A DNA stretch of 64,000 bases from positions 303,564,001 to 303,628,000 of the forward strand of contig OX465598.1 of the NCBI GenBank assembly GCA_950022295.1. The letters run 5' to 3'. Shown here one piece after another: positions 47,297 through 58,532 of the stretch (the stretch's first letter is position 1; each line of letters starts with the position of its first letter). The DNA is from Bromus sterilis. Lineage: Eukaryota > Streptophyta > Magnoliopsida > Poales > Poaceae. The position numbers and the translations under genes are program-made. The notes under the pieces were generated by a model, which saw nothing but the letters and a program-made list of their open reading frames with translations, had not been told where the DNA came from and did not search any database.

Positions 47297-50200
47297 TGTA
47301 ACAGCCCAGTTTTCACAAAAATTAAAAAATTTGTTTTCGGTGTGAATTGTTTGATTGTCTGATTTGTTTGCGGTGTTTGCATCCCCGATTGATCGATCGG
47401 CGATTATTTTCCCCCCTCTTATCTCGTATCGGACAGAAACCGACCCTTGCCACCCTGACACTCAACCTTTGCGACACCGGGTTTCACCCGATCACCGTCG
47501 CGAAAACCGCACGAGACCAGCCGAAGCCAACGGAACGAAAAACCCCGTTTAATAATTAAACGGGATATTTTTATAGCGCGCCGGAAAGTGTTTTCGGAAC
47601 GGTTCCAACGCGAGGTGAACGCCTCCGGCTCGACTCGCTGATCGCGCAGTTCGAAGTTTTACCCGAATCGGAGGTACTGCGGACCCCCGGCGGTCAGAAA
47701 CGTGAGCACCGCGCGCGCGAGAGAAAAACCGGTGATGTTTTTGCAAACTGCCAGCCACACATGCTATATAAAGACCACCACACTCCCACCCACCTAGGGT
47801 TTCCCTAGGCAGCCACCAGCCCCAGATCTGGCCCCAAATACCCCAATTTTCGCAGCAAACCCTAGCCTCCCAGATCTGGATCCAGCCCAATGGATCTGGA
47901 CCGTCAGATCGGCCGATCTGACGGCCTGGGATCGTGCCACGTCACCCTGGAGCTCCACCAACCTCCGTCTCCAACCGCACCCGCCTCCACTGCCCGTGGC
48001 GCCGCCGCCTCCCGCAGCCAGCCGGCCGGCCGCCGGCAGCAGCGCCGCCGCGCCCACGGCCCCCTCTCCTCCCCTCCTTCCCTCTCTCCCCTCTCCTTTC
48101 TCTCCTCTCCCTCTCATCTTCTCTCTCTCTCTCTCTGTTCGCAGCGCCGGCGCCATGGACGGGGCCGAGCCCGTGCTCGAGGCCGCCGCCTCCCTCCTCC
48201 GCCCGGGGCCACCGGATCCGGCCCCAACCGCCGCCTGCCGCGCCCCCTAGAGCGCCGTCTGCCCGCCTCCCTCGCCGCCGGTGGCCGGCGCGCCACCGGT
48301 CCGCCGCCGCCGTCGAAGAGCTCGGGAGGAGCTCGGCCTCCCCGAGCCGGTGCCCAGCCGCTGCAGCCAGGCCAGGTGGGCCGGCCCAGCCAGGCCGCCA
48401 GCTCCAAGGCCCAGGCCAGCCCGAGCCCAGCCAGCCTCTCCTCCCAGCCCATCCGGCCAGTGGGCTCGGCCCAGTTGGGGTGAGCCAGCCCGGCCGCCCT
48501 CCTTTTTTTTCCTTTTGCGTTTTTCTTTTAATTTTTCTGTTAAGTGCTGAAAAACTGTGAGCTGATTCAATTTTGCAACGACGATAGCAAGCGATCTGTA
48601 GCTCCGATGAACGTGCCCCCAAAACGAAAGTTTCTCAGAATTGCGTGTACTTTATTTCATCTTTTGTGAGAATTTGCATTTGAGCTCATCTTGATTGTGT
48701 AATTGTGTGCTGAACAGGGCATCAGGCCGTTAAACTGCTACTTTTCCTGTTAGATGCTGCTGTTATTATTTTGTTGCAACTTTGCATGATGATTGTAACA
48801 AATCCATGAGGCCTTTTGCATTGATTCCTGTTGCGTTGTGGTAAGCAATGTTTCTACTTCAGTTTCATGCATTCACATGCCATATTTGCTTGCTGCATCA
48901 TGTTTATATCTTGCTCCAAAGTAGCTATCCTGATGTTATTGTGCTGCTATTGCTGAAACTGTTATTTTGTTGCAACTTCGGTCGACGATTGCTTCGCAAC
49001 CGTTTATCGGAATTGAGTGATTCCAATTGCATTTTGTTAAGCATCATGTCTAATTTCATCCCATGTATTTCTATGTCATGTTGCTGCACTTTTTCATATA
49101 GATTTACCCATGTTTATACAGCATGTGTGCATAACTTGCCTTGCTTATATCTTTTAACCGTAACTCCGTTTGGGGTGTTCTTTATATGTAACTTGATTAG
49201 TTTTTCGTGTACTTTGTGTTTATGCTATTGTTTGCTGTTGTTAACGAACCTAAAATATGGTTTAGGGCAGATCAGTACCAAATCTTTTAATCATCGTGCG
49301 GCACTTAGTGTTATGCCATGTTTAGGTTGTGCCCCACTTAAATTGACTAGCATAGATAGTTTACTTTATGCTTCACCTCTTGCAATTTTGTGTGATATGC
49401 CATGCTTGCTTGAGTTGCCATGTTAATAACCGTTGTTTGGTCACCTGTAGCTAAGCAACTTGAACCACCGTAAACGTGCGGTATCGTCGTGTGTGACGAG
49501 TACTCTACTTAAATCGTTAGTAACCGTCCTCGACGATAGATCTGTATCGCGTTTGCGTGCCTTGTGTTGTTTATTTGATCTTGTATTGCTCCGTAGTAAT
49601 AGTGGTGCACCGTTGATTGCTTTCCAGTGTTTCCGTCTTGTGTGCTTCGCGGTTACCTCTCGGAGACGATGCGAGCTTGCGATCAACTACACCTTCGGAA
49701 CCCGACTTATCAACAGGCAAGGACTATACATTACTTATGATCCATTCTATTTCAACCAGCGGTTTGCATGCTATTATAGGTTAGGTTCGATGTTTGACCC
49801 TACCACATGTTTACAGCCTCTTTTAAACCGATACAGCCATGTCCCTTCCCAGCAAACCTTGTACTGCTATGTTACTATTGCTCGTTGCTCAGCCCCTGCT
49901 TAGTATGCATGCTTAGGATGCTACGATGTTACCCTGTTACTCTTTGGGTTGGGATATCACCTGATTGTTATATTGTTGTTGATGATATGATTATTATTAT
50001 AAATGTTGACTATATTCGACGAAGGATGGAAGGTCTAGGCTATCCCGCCCCGACGCTTTGTTCCATTCGAGTCACCTAGGATCCGAGTTCCGGGTATTGG
50101 TTTTGAGACTGAGCGTGCCTAACCGCGTGTGGGATTTTATGGGGTCCCCTTTTCTTACCTATCTAGCTTCAAACATTTCTAGTGGTGGCCCAAGCTGATT

Positions 50201-51378
50201 TTACCATTTGAAAACCGTGTGTGTGTCTGTCGGGTAGCTCCTGGCAGATATTATTTAAAACAACTCGGGCCAGCGGAGACATGGTTTCTTTGTTGGTCCA
50301 CACCTGGAAGCTAGGGGGCTTCCCACATATGTTTGGGTAGCTAACCCGACCTCGTCCAGACGGTAGAGGCCGACTCGATAGCGCGGCCGGCTTTTGAGTT
50401 GGATGTCGACTCACCGGGGGCCACCCGGATTTGTGCGTTGTTAGTTAGAGGGACTTGTCGTTCCGGATCTCTTGGGACTAAATCATAAAATGGCTGCCTG
50501 TGATGGGTAGAAACTAAGAGTGATGGACGTGCGTGCGGAGCCTCGTAATGGGAAGTTGGTACACCCCTGCAGGGTTAAATCTTTTCGAGAAGCCGTGTCC
50601 ACGGTTATGGACGACTTGAGACCTACTCCTTGTTCATAGACAACAACAACTGAGATAATCTTAATATAATTTGATCAACGTGTGTGTGCCTTGACTGCTT
50701 CTTCTTCGTCGGGATGCGAAGAGGAGGACAAGGATAGGATAGGTGTTATGTTTGCGTATGTAGGTGGATAGCAAGACTTGTTGGAGGCGATTCCTCATCG
50801 AATGCTTGGCTTCTTATCTTACTCTCTAGATCGTTAGCCACTTCATCAATGCTAGTGCGGCAGCAACCTCACCACTTACCCCTTCCTTACCGTAAACTAC
50901 TAGTTGTCCTAGAATGACGAGTGATGAAGTCCTTGCTGGGTCAGATGACCACTACAGTTGGATGCTGAGTACCTCTGTACTCATGATACTACCCCCAAAC
51001 TCTTTACAGGGTTCTTGATCGACAACAGGTATGGTGATCGACGTTTCACGTGGAGACTCGACGACGACTAGATAGGCGGATCCCGGCGGAGGGCCTGGAC
51101 CCGTGTGGTTATGGGATCGATGTTTTTCTCTTTGCCATTAGGCTTTTGCTTGTAGTCTGTACTCAGACATATATCTTCCGCTGTTGTATTGTATTTGAGG
51201 CAGTTGTATGCTGATTGTATGAGATGTTGTATCATGTATCTGTAATGTTGTGATATCATGTTGGAAATCCGGGGCATATGGCCTTGTCATATGTCGCGGT
51301 GGGACCGATATGTGCTTCGTCCCCGGATCTGGGTGGAAACACCTAGATTTGGAACAGTACCGCATATCGGGCCTTACA
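47297..51378 (+). repeat. 5' LTR of element D
   Basis: The LTR runs from TGTAACAGCCC to GGGCCTTACA. The first 2 kb include a TATA box, a 7-bp stem hairpin and a very GC-rich stretch (47940-48480) with low-complexity open frames on both strands. From about 49276 it follows the second half of the C LTR. Confidence 0.93.
47765..47772 (+). promoter_or_regulatory. TATA box in the 5' LTR of D
   Basis: TATATAAA is followed 20 bp later by a CCTAGGG/CCCTAGG hairpin (47793-47809). Both are conserved at 52446-52453 and just after it in the 3' LTR. It is a good candidate Pol II core promoter. Confidence 0.65.
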
Positions 51379-51977
51379 ACTTGGTATCAGAGCCTTACCG
51401 ACCGTAGGATCCCTTCTCTGGCCGAAGTCGAGTCTAGACAAAAATTATTTTGTAGTTATTAAGTTAGTTATCGGAGAGTAGGAATCTTTATACTCCTTAT
51501 CTTTGCTCTGGTCAGGACAAGTGTCGTAAGTGTTTTACTCTCGCCTTATCCCCTTTCAAACTCTAGGATCTCGAGCGTGTGGAGTTTAGGAATAGTTACA
51601 ATGCTTTGCTTGGGAAGTATTGTCTTGATTCCGAGCTCAGGTGGGAATTCCTGTAGTACCTTTAGCTTCTCCGGTTTCGGATATCATCTGGGTCGTCCTT
51701 TGCCCTCCATCCTTTTGCTCAGTGTTTTTACGACTTGCGTCGAAAATCACTATCCCTTGATCTGGTTTTCGCGATCGTTCTTCCTCTTGACACCGACGGT
51801 TCATATTTTCGACGATGTCGTCTCTCTGCGGAAATTTATCTCGACGGAAGCTCGACATCGACATGGAGAAGAGTCCCTTGTTGGTTGTGTTGAAGATCGT
51901 CGTCTCTCTTTTCTCTCCCCCCTCTCCCCCGGATCGTCCTGGATCTCAGGACGAGATCCCTTGTTGGTGGTATTGTC
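51379..51977 (+). other. Non-coding interior of element D
   Basis: Of these 599 bp, the first 40 or so (with the primer site) and the last 40 (inverted repeat 51941-51959) resemble element C, while the middle is less alike. A 149-residue open frame at 51577-52026 runs into the LTR, shows no domain and is not called. Confidence 0.87.
51382..51393 (+). other. Primer binding site of element D (iMet type)
   Basis: TGGTATCAGAGC lies three bases after the 5' LTR end. Confidence 0.93.
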
Positions 51978-54900
51978 TGTAACAGCCCAGTTTTCACAAA
52001 AATTAAAAAATTTGTTTTCGGTGTGAATTGTTTGATTGTCTGATTTGTTTGCGGTGTTTGCATCCCCGATTTATCGATCGGCGATTATTTTCCCCCCTCT
52101 TATCTCGTATCGGACGGAAACCGACCCTTGCCACCCTGACACTCGACCTTTGCGACACCGGGTTTCACCCGATCACCGTCGCGAAAACCGCACGAGACCA
52201 GCCGAAGCCAACGGAACGAAAAACCCCGTTTAATAATTAAACGGGATATTTTTATAGCGCGTCGGAAAGTGTTTTCGGAACGGTTCCAACGCGAGGTGAA
52301 CGCCTCCGGCTCGACTCGCTGATCGCGCAGTTCGAAGTTTTACCCGAATCGGAGGTACTGCGGACCCCCGGCGGTCAGAAACGTGAGCACCGCGCGCGAG
52401 AGAGAAAAACCGGTGATGTTTTTGCAAACTGCCAGCCACACATGCTATATAAAGACCACCACACTCCCACCCACCTAGGGTTTCCCTAGGCAGCCACCAG
52501 CCCCAGATCTGGCCCCAAATACCCCAATTTTCGCAGCAAACCCTAGCCTCCCAGATCTGGATCCAGCCCAATGGATCTGGACCGTCAGATCGGCCGATCT
52601 GACGGCCTGGGATCGTGCCACGTCACCCTGGAGCTCCACCAACCTCCGTCTCCAACCGCACCCGCCTCCACTGCCCGTGGCGCCGCCGCCTCCCGCAGCC
52701 AGCCGGCCGGCCGCCGGAAGCAGCGCCGTCGCGCCCACGGACCCCTCTCCTCCCCTCCTTCCCTCTCTCCCCTCTCCTTTCTCTCCTCTCCCTCTCATCT
52801 TCTGTCTCTCTCTGTTCGCAGCGTCGGCGCCATGGACGGGGTCGAGCCCGTGCTCGAGGCCGCCGCCTCCCTCGCCGCCGGTGGCCGGCAAGCCACTGGT
52901 CCGCCGCCGCCGTCGAAGAGCTCGGGAGGAGCTCGGCCTCCCCGAGCCGGTGCCCAGCCGCTGCAGCCAGGCCAGGTGGGCCGGCCCAGCCAGGCCGCCA
53001 GCTCCAAGGCCCAGGCCAGCCCGAGCCCAGCCAGCCTCTCCTCCCAGCCCAGTCGGCCAGTGGGCTCGGCCCAGTTGGGGTGAGCCAGCCCGGCCGCCCT
53101 CCTTTTTTTTCCTTTTGCGTTTTTCTTTTAATTTTTCTGTTAAGTGCTGAAAAACTGTGTGCTGATTCAATTTTGCAACGACGGTAGCAACCGATCTGTA
53201 GCTCCGATGAACGTGCCCCCAAAACGAAAGTTGCTCAGAATTGCGTGTACTTTAATTCATCTTTTGTGAGCATTTGCATTTGAGCTCATCTTGATTGTGT
53301 AATTGTGTGCTGAACAGGGCATCAGGCCGTTAAACTGCTACTTTTCCTGTTAGATGCTGCTGTTATTATTTTGTTGCAACTTTGCATGATGATTGTAACA
53401 AATCCATGAGGCCTTTTGCATTGATTCCTTTTGCGTTGTGGTAAGCAATGTTTCTACTTCAGTTTCATGCATTCACATGCCATATTTGCTTGCTGCATCA
53501 TGTTTATATCTTGCTCCAAAGTAACTATCCTGATGTTATTGTGCTGCTATTGCTGAAACTGTTATTTTGTTGCAACTTCGGTTGACGATTGCTTCGTAAC
53601 CGTTTATCGGAATTGAGTGATTCCAATTGCATTTTGTTAAGCATCATGTCTACTTTCATCCCATGTATTGCTATGTCATGTTGCTGCACTTTGGCATATA
53701 GATTTACCCCTGTTTATACAGCATGTGTGCATAACTTGCCTTGCTTATATCTGTTAACCGTAACTCCGTTTGGGGTGCTCTTTATATGTAACTTGATTAG
53801 TTTTTCGTGTACTTTGTGTTTATGCTATTGTTTGTTGTTGTTAACGAACCTAAAATATGGTTTAGGGCAGATCAGTACCAAATCTTTTAATCATCGTGCG
53901 GCACTTAGTGTTATGCCATGTTTAGGTTGTGCCCCACTTAAATTGACTAGCATAGATAGTTTACTTTATGCTTCACCTCTTGCAATGTTTGTGTGATATC
54001 CCATGCTTGCTTGAGTTGCCATGTTAATAACCGTTGTTTGGTCACCTGTAGCTAAGCAACTTGAACCACCGTAAACGTGCGGTATCGTCGTGTGTGACGA
54101 GTACTCCACTTAAATCGTTAGTAACCGTCCTCGACGATAGATCCGTATCGCGTTGCCGTGCCTTGTGTTGTTTATTTGATCTTGTATTGCTCCGTAGTAA
54201 TAGTGGTGCACCGTTGATTGCTTTCTAGTGTTTCCGTCTTGTGTGCTTCGCGGTTACCTCTCGGAGACAATGCGAGCTTGCGATCAACTACACCTTCGGA
54301 ACCCGACTTATCAACAGGCAAGGACTATACATTACTTATGATCCATTCTATTTCAACCAGCGGTTTGCATGCTAGTATAGGTTAGGTTCGATGTTTGACC
54401 CTACCACATGTTTACAGCCTCTTTTAAACCGATACAGCCATGTCCCTTCCCAGCAAACCTTGTACTGCTATGTTACTATTGCTCGTTGCTCAGCCCCTGC
54501 TTAGTATGCATGCTTAGGATGCTACGATGTTACCCTGTTACTCTTTGGGTTGGGATATCACCTGATTGTTATATTTTTGTTGATGATATGATTATTATTA
54601 TAAATGTTGACTATATTCGACGAAGGATGGAAGGTCTAGGCTATCCCGCCCCGACGCTTTGTTCCATTCGAGTCACCTAGGATCCGAGTTCCGGGTATTG
54701 GTTTTGAGACTGAGCGTGCCTAACCGCGTGTGGGATTTTATGGGGTCCCCTTTTCTTACCTATCTAGCTTCAAACATTTCTAGTGGTGGCCCAAGCTGAT
54801 TTTACCATTTGAAAACCGTGTGTGTGTCTGTCGGGTAGCTCCTGGCAGATATTATTTAAAACAACTCGGGCCAGCGGAGACATGGTTTCTTTGTTGGTCC

Positions 54901-55979
54901 ACACCTGGAAGCTAGGGGGTTGCCCACATATGTTTGGGTAGCTAACCCGACCTCGTCCAGACGGTAGAGGCCGACTCGATAGCGCGGCCGGCTTTTGAGT
55001 TGGATGTCGACTCACCGGGGGCCACCCTGATTTGTGCGTTGTTAGTTAGAGGGACTTGTCGTTCCGGATCTCTTGGGACTAAATCATAAAATGGCTGCCT
55101 GTGATGGGTAGAAACTGAGAGTGATGGACGTGCGTGCGGAGCCTCGTAATGGGCAGTTGGTACACCCCTGCAGGGTTAAATCTTTTCGAGAAGCCGTGTC
55201 CACGGTTATGGACGACTTGAGACCTACTCCTTGTTCATAGACAACAACAATTGAGATAATCTTAATATAATTTGATCAACGTGTGTGTGCCTTGACTGCT
55301 TCTTCTTCGTCGGGATGCGAAGAGGAGGACAAGGATAGGATAGGTGTTATGTTTGCGTATGTAGGTGGATAGCAAGACTTGTTGGAGGCGATTCCTCATC
55401 GAATGCTTGGCTTCTTATCTTACTCTCTAGATCGTTAGCCACTTCATAAATGCTAGTGCGGCAGCAACCTCACCACTTACCCCTTCCTTACCGTAAACTA
55501 CTAGTTGTCCTAGAATGACGAGTGATGAAGTCCTTGCTGGGTCAGATGACCACTACAGTTGGATGTTGAGTACCTCTGTACTCATGATACTACCCCCAAA
55601 CTCTTTACAGGGTTCTTGATCGACAACAGGTATGGTGATCGACGTTTCACGTGGAGACTCGACGACGACTAGATAGGCGGATCCCGGCGGAGGGCCTGGA
55701 CCCGTGTGGTTATGGGATCGATGTTTTTCTCTTTGCCATTAGGCTTTTGCTTGTAGTCTGTACTCAGACATATATCTTCCGCTGTTGTATTGTATTTGAG
55801 GCAGTTGTATGCCGATTGTATGAGATGTGGTATCCTGTATCTGTAATGTTGTGATATCATGTTGGAAATCCGGGGCATATGGCCTTGTCATATGTCACGG
55901 TGGGACCGATATGTGCTTCGTCCCCGGATCTGGGTGGAAACACCTAGATTTGGAACAGTACCGCATATCGGGCCTTACA
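51978..55979 (+). repeat. 3' LTR of element D
   Basis: This 4002-bp copy of 47297-51378 lacks about 77 bp, corresponding to 48197-48273 of the 5' LTR, between two direct copies of GCCTCCCTC. Other differences are scattered. The TATA box is at 52446-52453. Confidence 0.93.
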
Positions 55980-55984
55980 TACAC

Positions 55985-56763
55985 CCCTGCAGGGTTAAAT
56001 CTTTTCGAGAAGCCGTGTCCACAGTTATGGACGACTTGGAACCTACGTCTTGTGCATAGATAACATCAACTGAATCATAACTATAACTTGATCAACGTGT
56101 GTGTGTGCCTTGACTGCTTCTTCTTTGTCGGGATGCGAAGAGGAGGACAAGGATAGGATAGGTGTCATGCTTGCGTAAGTAGTTGATAGCAAGACTTGGT
56201 GGAGGCGATTCCTCATCGAATGCTTGGTCCTCATCTTACTCTAAAATAGACCGTTAGCCACTCATATATTGCTAATGCTTCTGCAACCTCACCACTATCC
56301 CCTTCTTACCCGTGAGAAGTTAGTTACTAGACTTTGATATATTCTCACCCCTTTCTTTCTTTTCCCTTTTATGTTTTGCCTGATCGGCCGCTGCAGTTGA
56401 TTACTACCTCGACTCTTCTTCTGGACGCCTTCGTGGAGACTCGACGACGACTAGTTAGGTGGATCCCGGCGGAGAGCCTGGACCCGTGTGGTTACGGGAA
56501 TGGTGTGTTTTACCTTTGCCACTAGGCATTTGAGTGTAGTCTGTACTCAGACATGTATCTTCCGCTGATGTAATGTATCTAAGGCAGTTGTATGCCGATT
56601 GTATGAGATGTTGTATCCTTGTAGCTGTAATGGTGTGATATCATGTTGGAAATCCGGGGCATATGGCTTTGTCACATGTCACGGTGGGACCGATATGTGC
56701 TTCGTCCCCGGATCTGGATGGAAAATTCTAGATCTGGAACAGTACCGCATAGCGGGCCTTACA
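55985..56763 (+). repeat. 3' LTR of element C, piece 3
   Basis: This is the last 779 bp of the C LTR, continuing from piece 2 after element D and ending GCGGGCCTTACA. The following TCTAC (56764-56768) is the likely right target duplication and also resumes the Copia E reading frame. Confidence 0.92.
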
Positions 56764-57401
56764 TCTACCTCGCTGTCACTCGTCCTGACATTTCCTATCC
56801 CGTTAATATTCTCAGTCAATTCGTCTCAGCCCACACCTCTGTGCACTACAGTCACCTCCTACGTGTCCTTCGATATCTTCGTGGCACGATCTCTCACCGT
56901 CTCTTCTTTCCACGCTCCGGCTCTCTCCAGCTCCAGGCCTACTCTGATGCTACGTGGGCCAGTGATCCTTCTGATCGCTGTTCGCTGTCTTCTTACTGTG
57001 TTTTTTTTGGCGGCTCTCTCATTGCCTGGAAGACCAAGAAACAGAACGTAGTTTCTCGCTCCAGTACAGAGGTTGAGTTGCGTGTGATGGCCATGGTGAC
57101 GGCTGAGGTGACTTGGTTGCGATGGTTTCTTGAGGATTTTGGAGTTTCCGCTACTACACTGACTCCCTTATTGTCAGATAGCACGGGTGCTCTCAGTATT
57201 GCGCATGATCCGGTGAAGCATGAGCTCACCAAGCACATCGGTGTTGATGCCTCCTTTGTGCGTGTTGCTGTGCAAGATCAGATTCTCGCTCTTCACTATG
57301 TGCCCTCTGAGCTCCAGTTAGCAGATTTCTTCACGAAGGCCCAGACTCGAGCGCAGCATGAGTACTTTCTCTCCAAACTCAGTGTTGTTGATCCACCATG
57401 A
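56764..57401 (+). pseudogene. Copia E polymerase, second part (end of RT and RNase H)
   Basis: The frame resumes at YLAVTRPDISYPVN, the segment that follows the GSLV string in Copia polymerases. It runs intact through RNase H (AYSDATWASD, then RSSTEVELRVMA, then LLSDSTGAL) and the C-terminal KHIGVDASFVR and LADFFTKAQTR strings to TGA at 57399-57401. No stop or frameshift is visible in these 212 codons. It belongs to the coding region at 26886-30528, 26 kb upstream. Confidence 0.92.
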
Positions 57402-57402
57402 G

Positions 57403-57413
57403 TTTGAGGGGGG
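57403..57413 (+). other. Polypurine tract of Copia E
   Basis: GTTTGAGGGGG is a purine run between the stop codon and the LTR. Confidence 0.8.
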
Positions 57414-57539
57414 TGTTAGATGTATATAGTCTCCTTTTCTGTATATCCCCATTGTATAAGGGGTTACCTGCACTTTTCCTCACATGTACATGTATTGGTC
57501 TTTGGCCCCTGGTCAATGTTAGTTGCTCATTCTCCAACA
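57414..57539 (+). repeat. 3' LTR of Copia E, about 126 bp
   Basis: TGTTAGATGTATATAG to TCATTCTCCAACA gives TGTT...AACA termini directly after the polypurine tract. The 5' LTR is not in the window, so the right boundary rests on the terminal motif only. Confidence 0.65.
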
Positions 57540-58532
57540 GATGTATAGTCGTACGCTCTGTGTATGGATATATACTGTGAATGCACCATTTGTCAACCGT
57601 ACCGTACGCTCTGTGTATGGATTATTGAGCTCGGGTGAGCAACAACATGATCCAATCCTGTAATTCTCTTGTTCCTGCTTCGCATGGATGTGTGTATGTC
57701 TTTTCCTGGTGCATTGCAGGGGCCGCTGGGAGCAGGATAAATTTCACTACGAAGTAGCAAGTTTTCTCTATTTTAGAACTACTCGTATTTGCAAGCATGT
57801 TCACAAATTTTAAACTGTGGCACTCCCACTATTGAAATCCTAGGTTCGTCATTGGTTGGGAGCCGCACGCGTTCTGCTGCCAGGCTTTTGGGGTGGGGGG
57901 ACGGGGACATGTAGTACATAATTTCTTGTGCCCCCGCAAGAAAACATCCTTTATTTTGGCCGTGATTTGGAAATTTCAATTCAAACTTTCATTTATGTAT
58001 GTTCTTTATTGCGAGTTTCTTATGGTTTCGAGGTTATTATGTTCTGTACAAGTTATATTACGTTTTATTTGTTGTGTTTCTTTATTATTGCATTGTACGT
58101 CCTTTTCCTTGCCCTTCTCATAACAGTGGTAGTGGCTAGGAACTTGTCCCCTTCGGCTTAGCCTTCCTTGGTGCTCCGGCAACAAATGGCGGGGAGGGGA
58201 ATCTTGGCGTCTCGGCACAGACTTGTTTTAAAGGATTAGGGCTTTTTAACCCTCGCACAGGAGGCGTCTGAGTGGATGGCGGTGTTTCTTCATCAAGCTG
58301 GCCTTTTTGGTTTTGATCCTCCTCGAGTAACAGAATCGATGGAACTCTAGCAAAGATTCCCATCTCATTGTGGCTATGGGTTGAGGGTATCTCAATGTGC
58401 TTGCATGAAGGACAAATCCGGTTTCAGGCGTTTCGAAACAATTCGAGGGATCAAAGTTAACAACTATGATCTTGGGGCATTGGTACTTAGGGACACATGC
58501 AGGAAGGCTTTCCAGTTGTCATGGTCAGTCCT
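57540..58532. other. Unassigned flanking DNA left of the solo LTR
   Basis: No gene was recognised. A 19-bp direct repeat (GTACGCTCTGTGTATGGAT) stands at 57551 and 57604. From about 58140 the sequence becomes more GC-balanced and could be a decayed transposon end or exon-like fragment, but no protein similarity is visible. It continues after the solo LTR at 61880. Confidence 0.5.

Larger units (their letters stand above)
47297..55979 (+). mobile_element. Element D: non-coding Gypsy derivative (LARD-like) with 4.0-kb LTRs
   Basis: This is a complete 8683-bp insertion. The LTRs of 4082 and 4002 bp enclose an interior of only 599 bp. The iMet primer site is present, gag and pol are absent, and the target duplication TACAC is perfect. 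It is a relative of element C, sharing the 3' half of the LTR, the primer site and the inverted repeat before the 3' LTR, but with a different 5' LTR half. Confidence 0.93.
30529..56763 (+). mobile_element. Element C: non-coding Gypsy derivative (LARD-like) with 4.2-kb LTRs
   Basis: The 5' LTR is 30529-34721, the interior 34722-35580, and the 3' LTR is in three pieces (35581-37348, 45694-47296, 55985-56763) because F and D inserted into it. The reassembled 3' LTR length is 4150 bp against 4193 bp for the intact one. The interior has an iMet primer site but no gag or pol, so it depends on proteins supplied by another element. The TGTAACAGCCC start, the iMet primer site and the inverted repeat before the polypurine region resemble the Tekay-like chromovirus, a likely source of the enzymes. 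Confidence 0.9.
26886..57539 (+). mobile_element. Copia element E with very short LTR, 5' truncated, split by element C
   Basis: The coding region runs 26886-30528 and resumes at 56764-57401, with element C (30529-56763) inserted between. The order is gag, zinc knuckle, protease, pre-integrase, integrase, reverse transcriptase and RNase H, which is the Copia order. The 3' end has a polypurine tract (57403-57413) and an LTR of only 126 bp (57414-57539). The 5' LTR and the first gag codons are absent. Sequence begins directly at the LTR edge of element B, which appears to have inserted in gag before the left side was lost. Confidence 0.9.

Noticed and set aside
47890..48560. Protein genes in the GC-rich part of the D LTR (open frames on both strands)
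   Set aside because: Low-complexity Pro/Arg/Ala/Ser composition, frames open on both strands at once, the same block repeated in the second LTR with a 77-bp deletion, and no domain.
51577..52026. 149-codon ORF crossing from the D interior into the 3' LTR
   Set aside because: It spans the LTR boundary, contains no domain and has no counterpart in element C.
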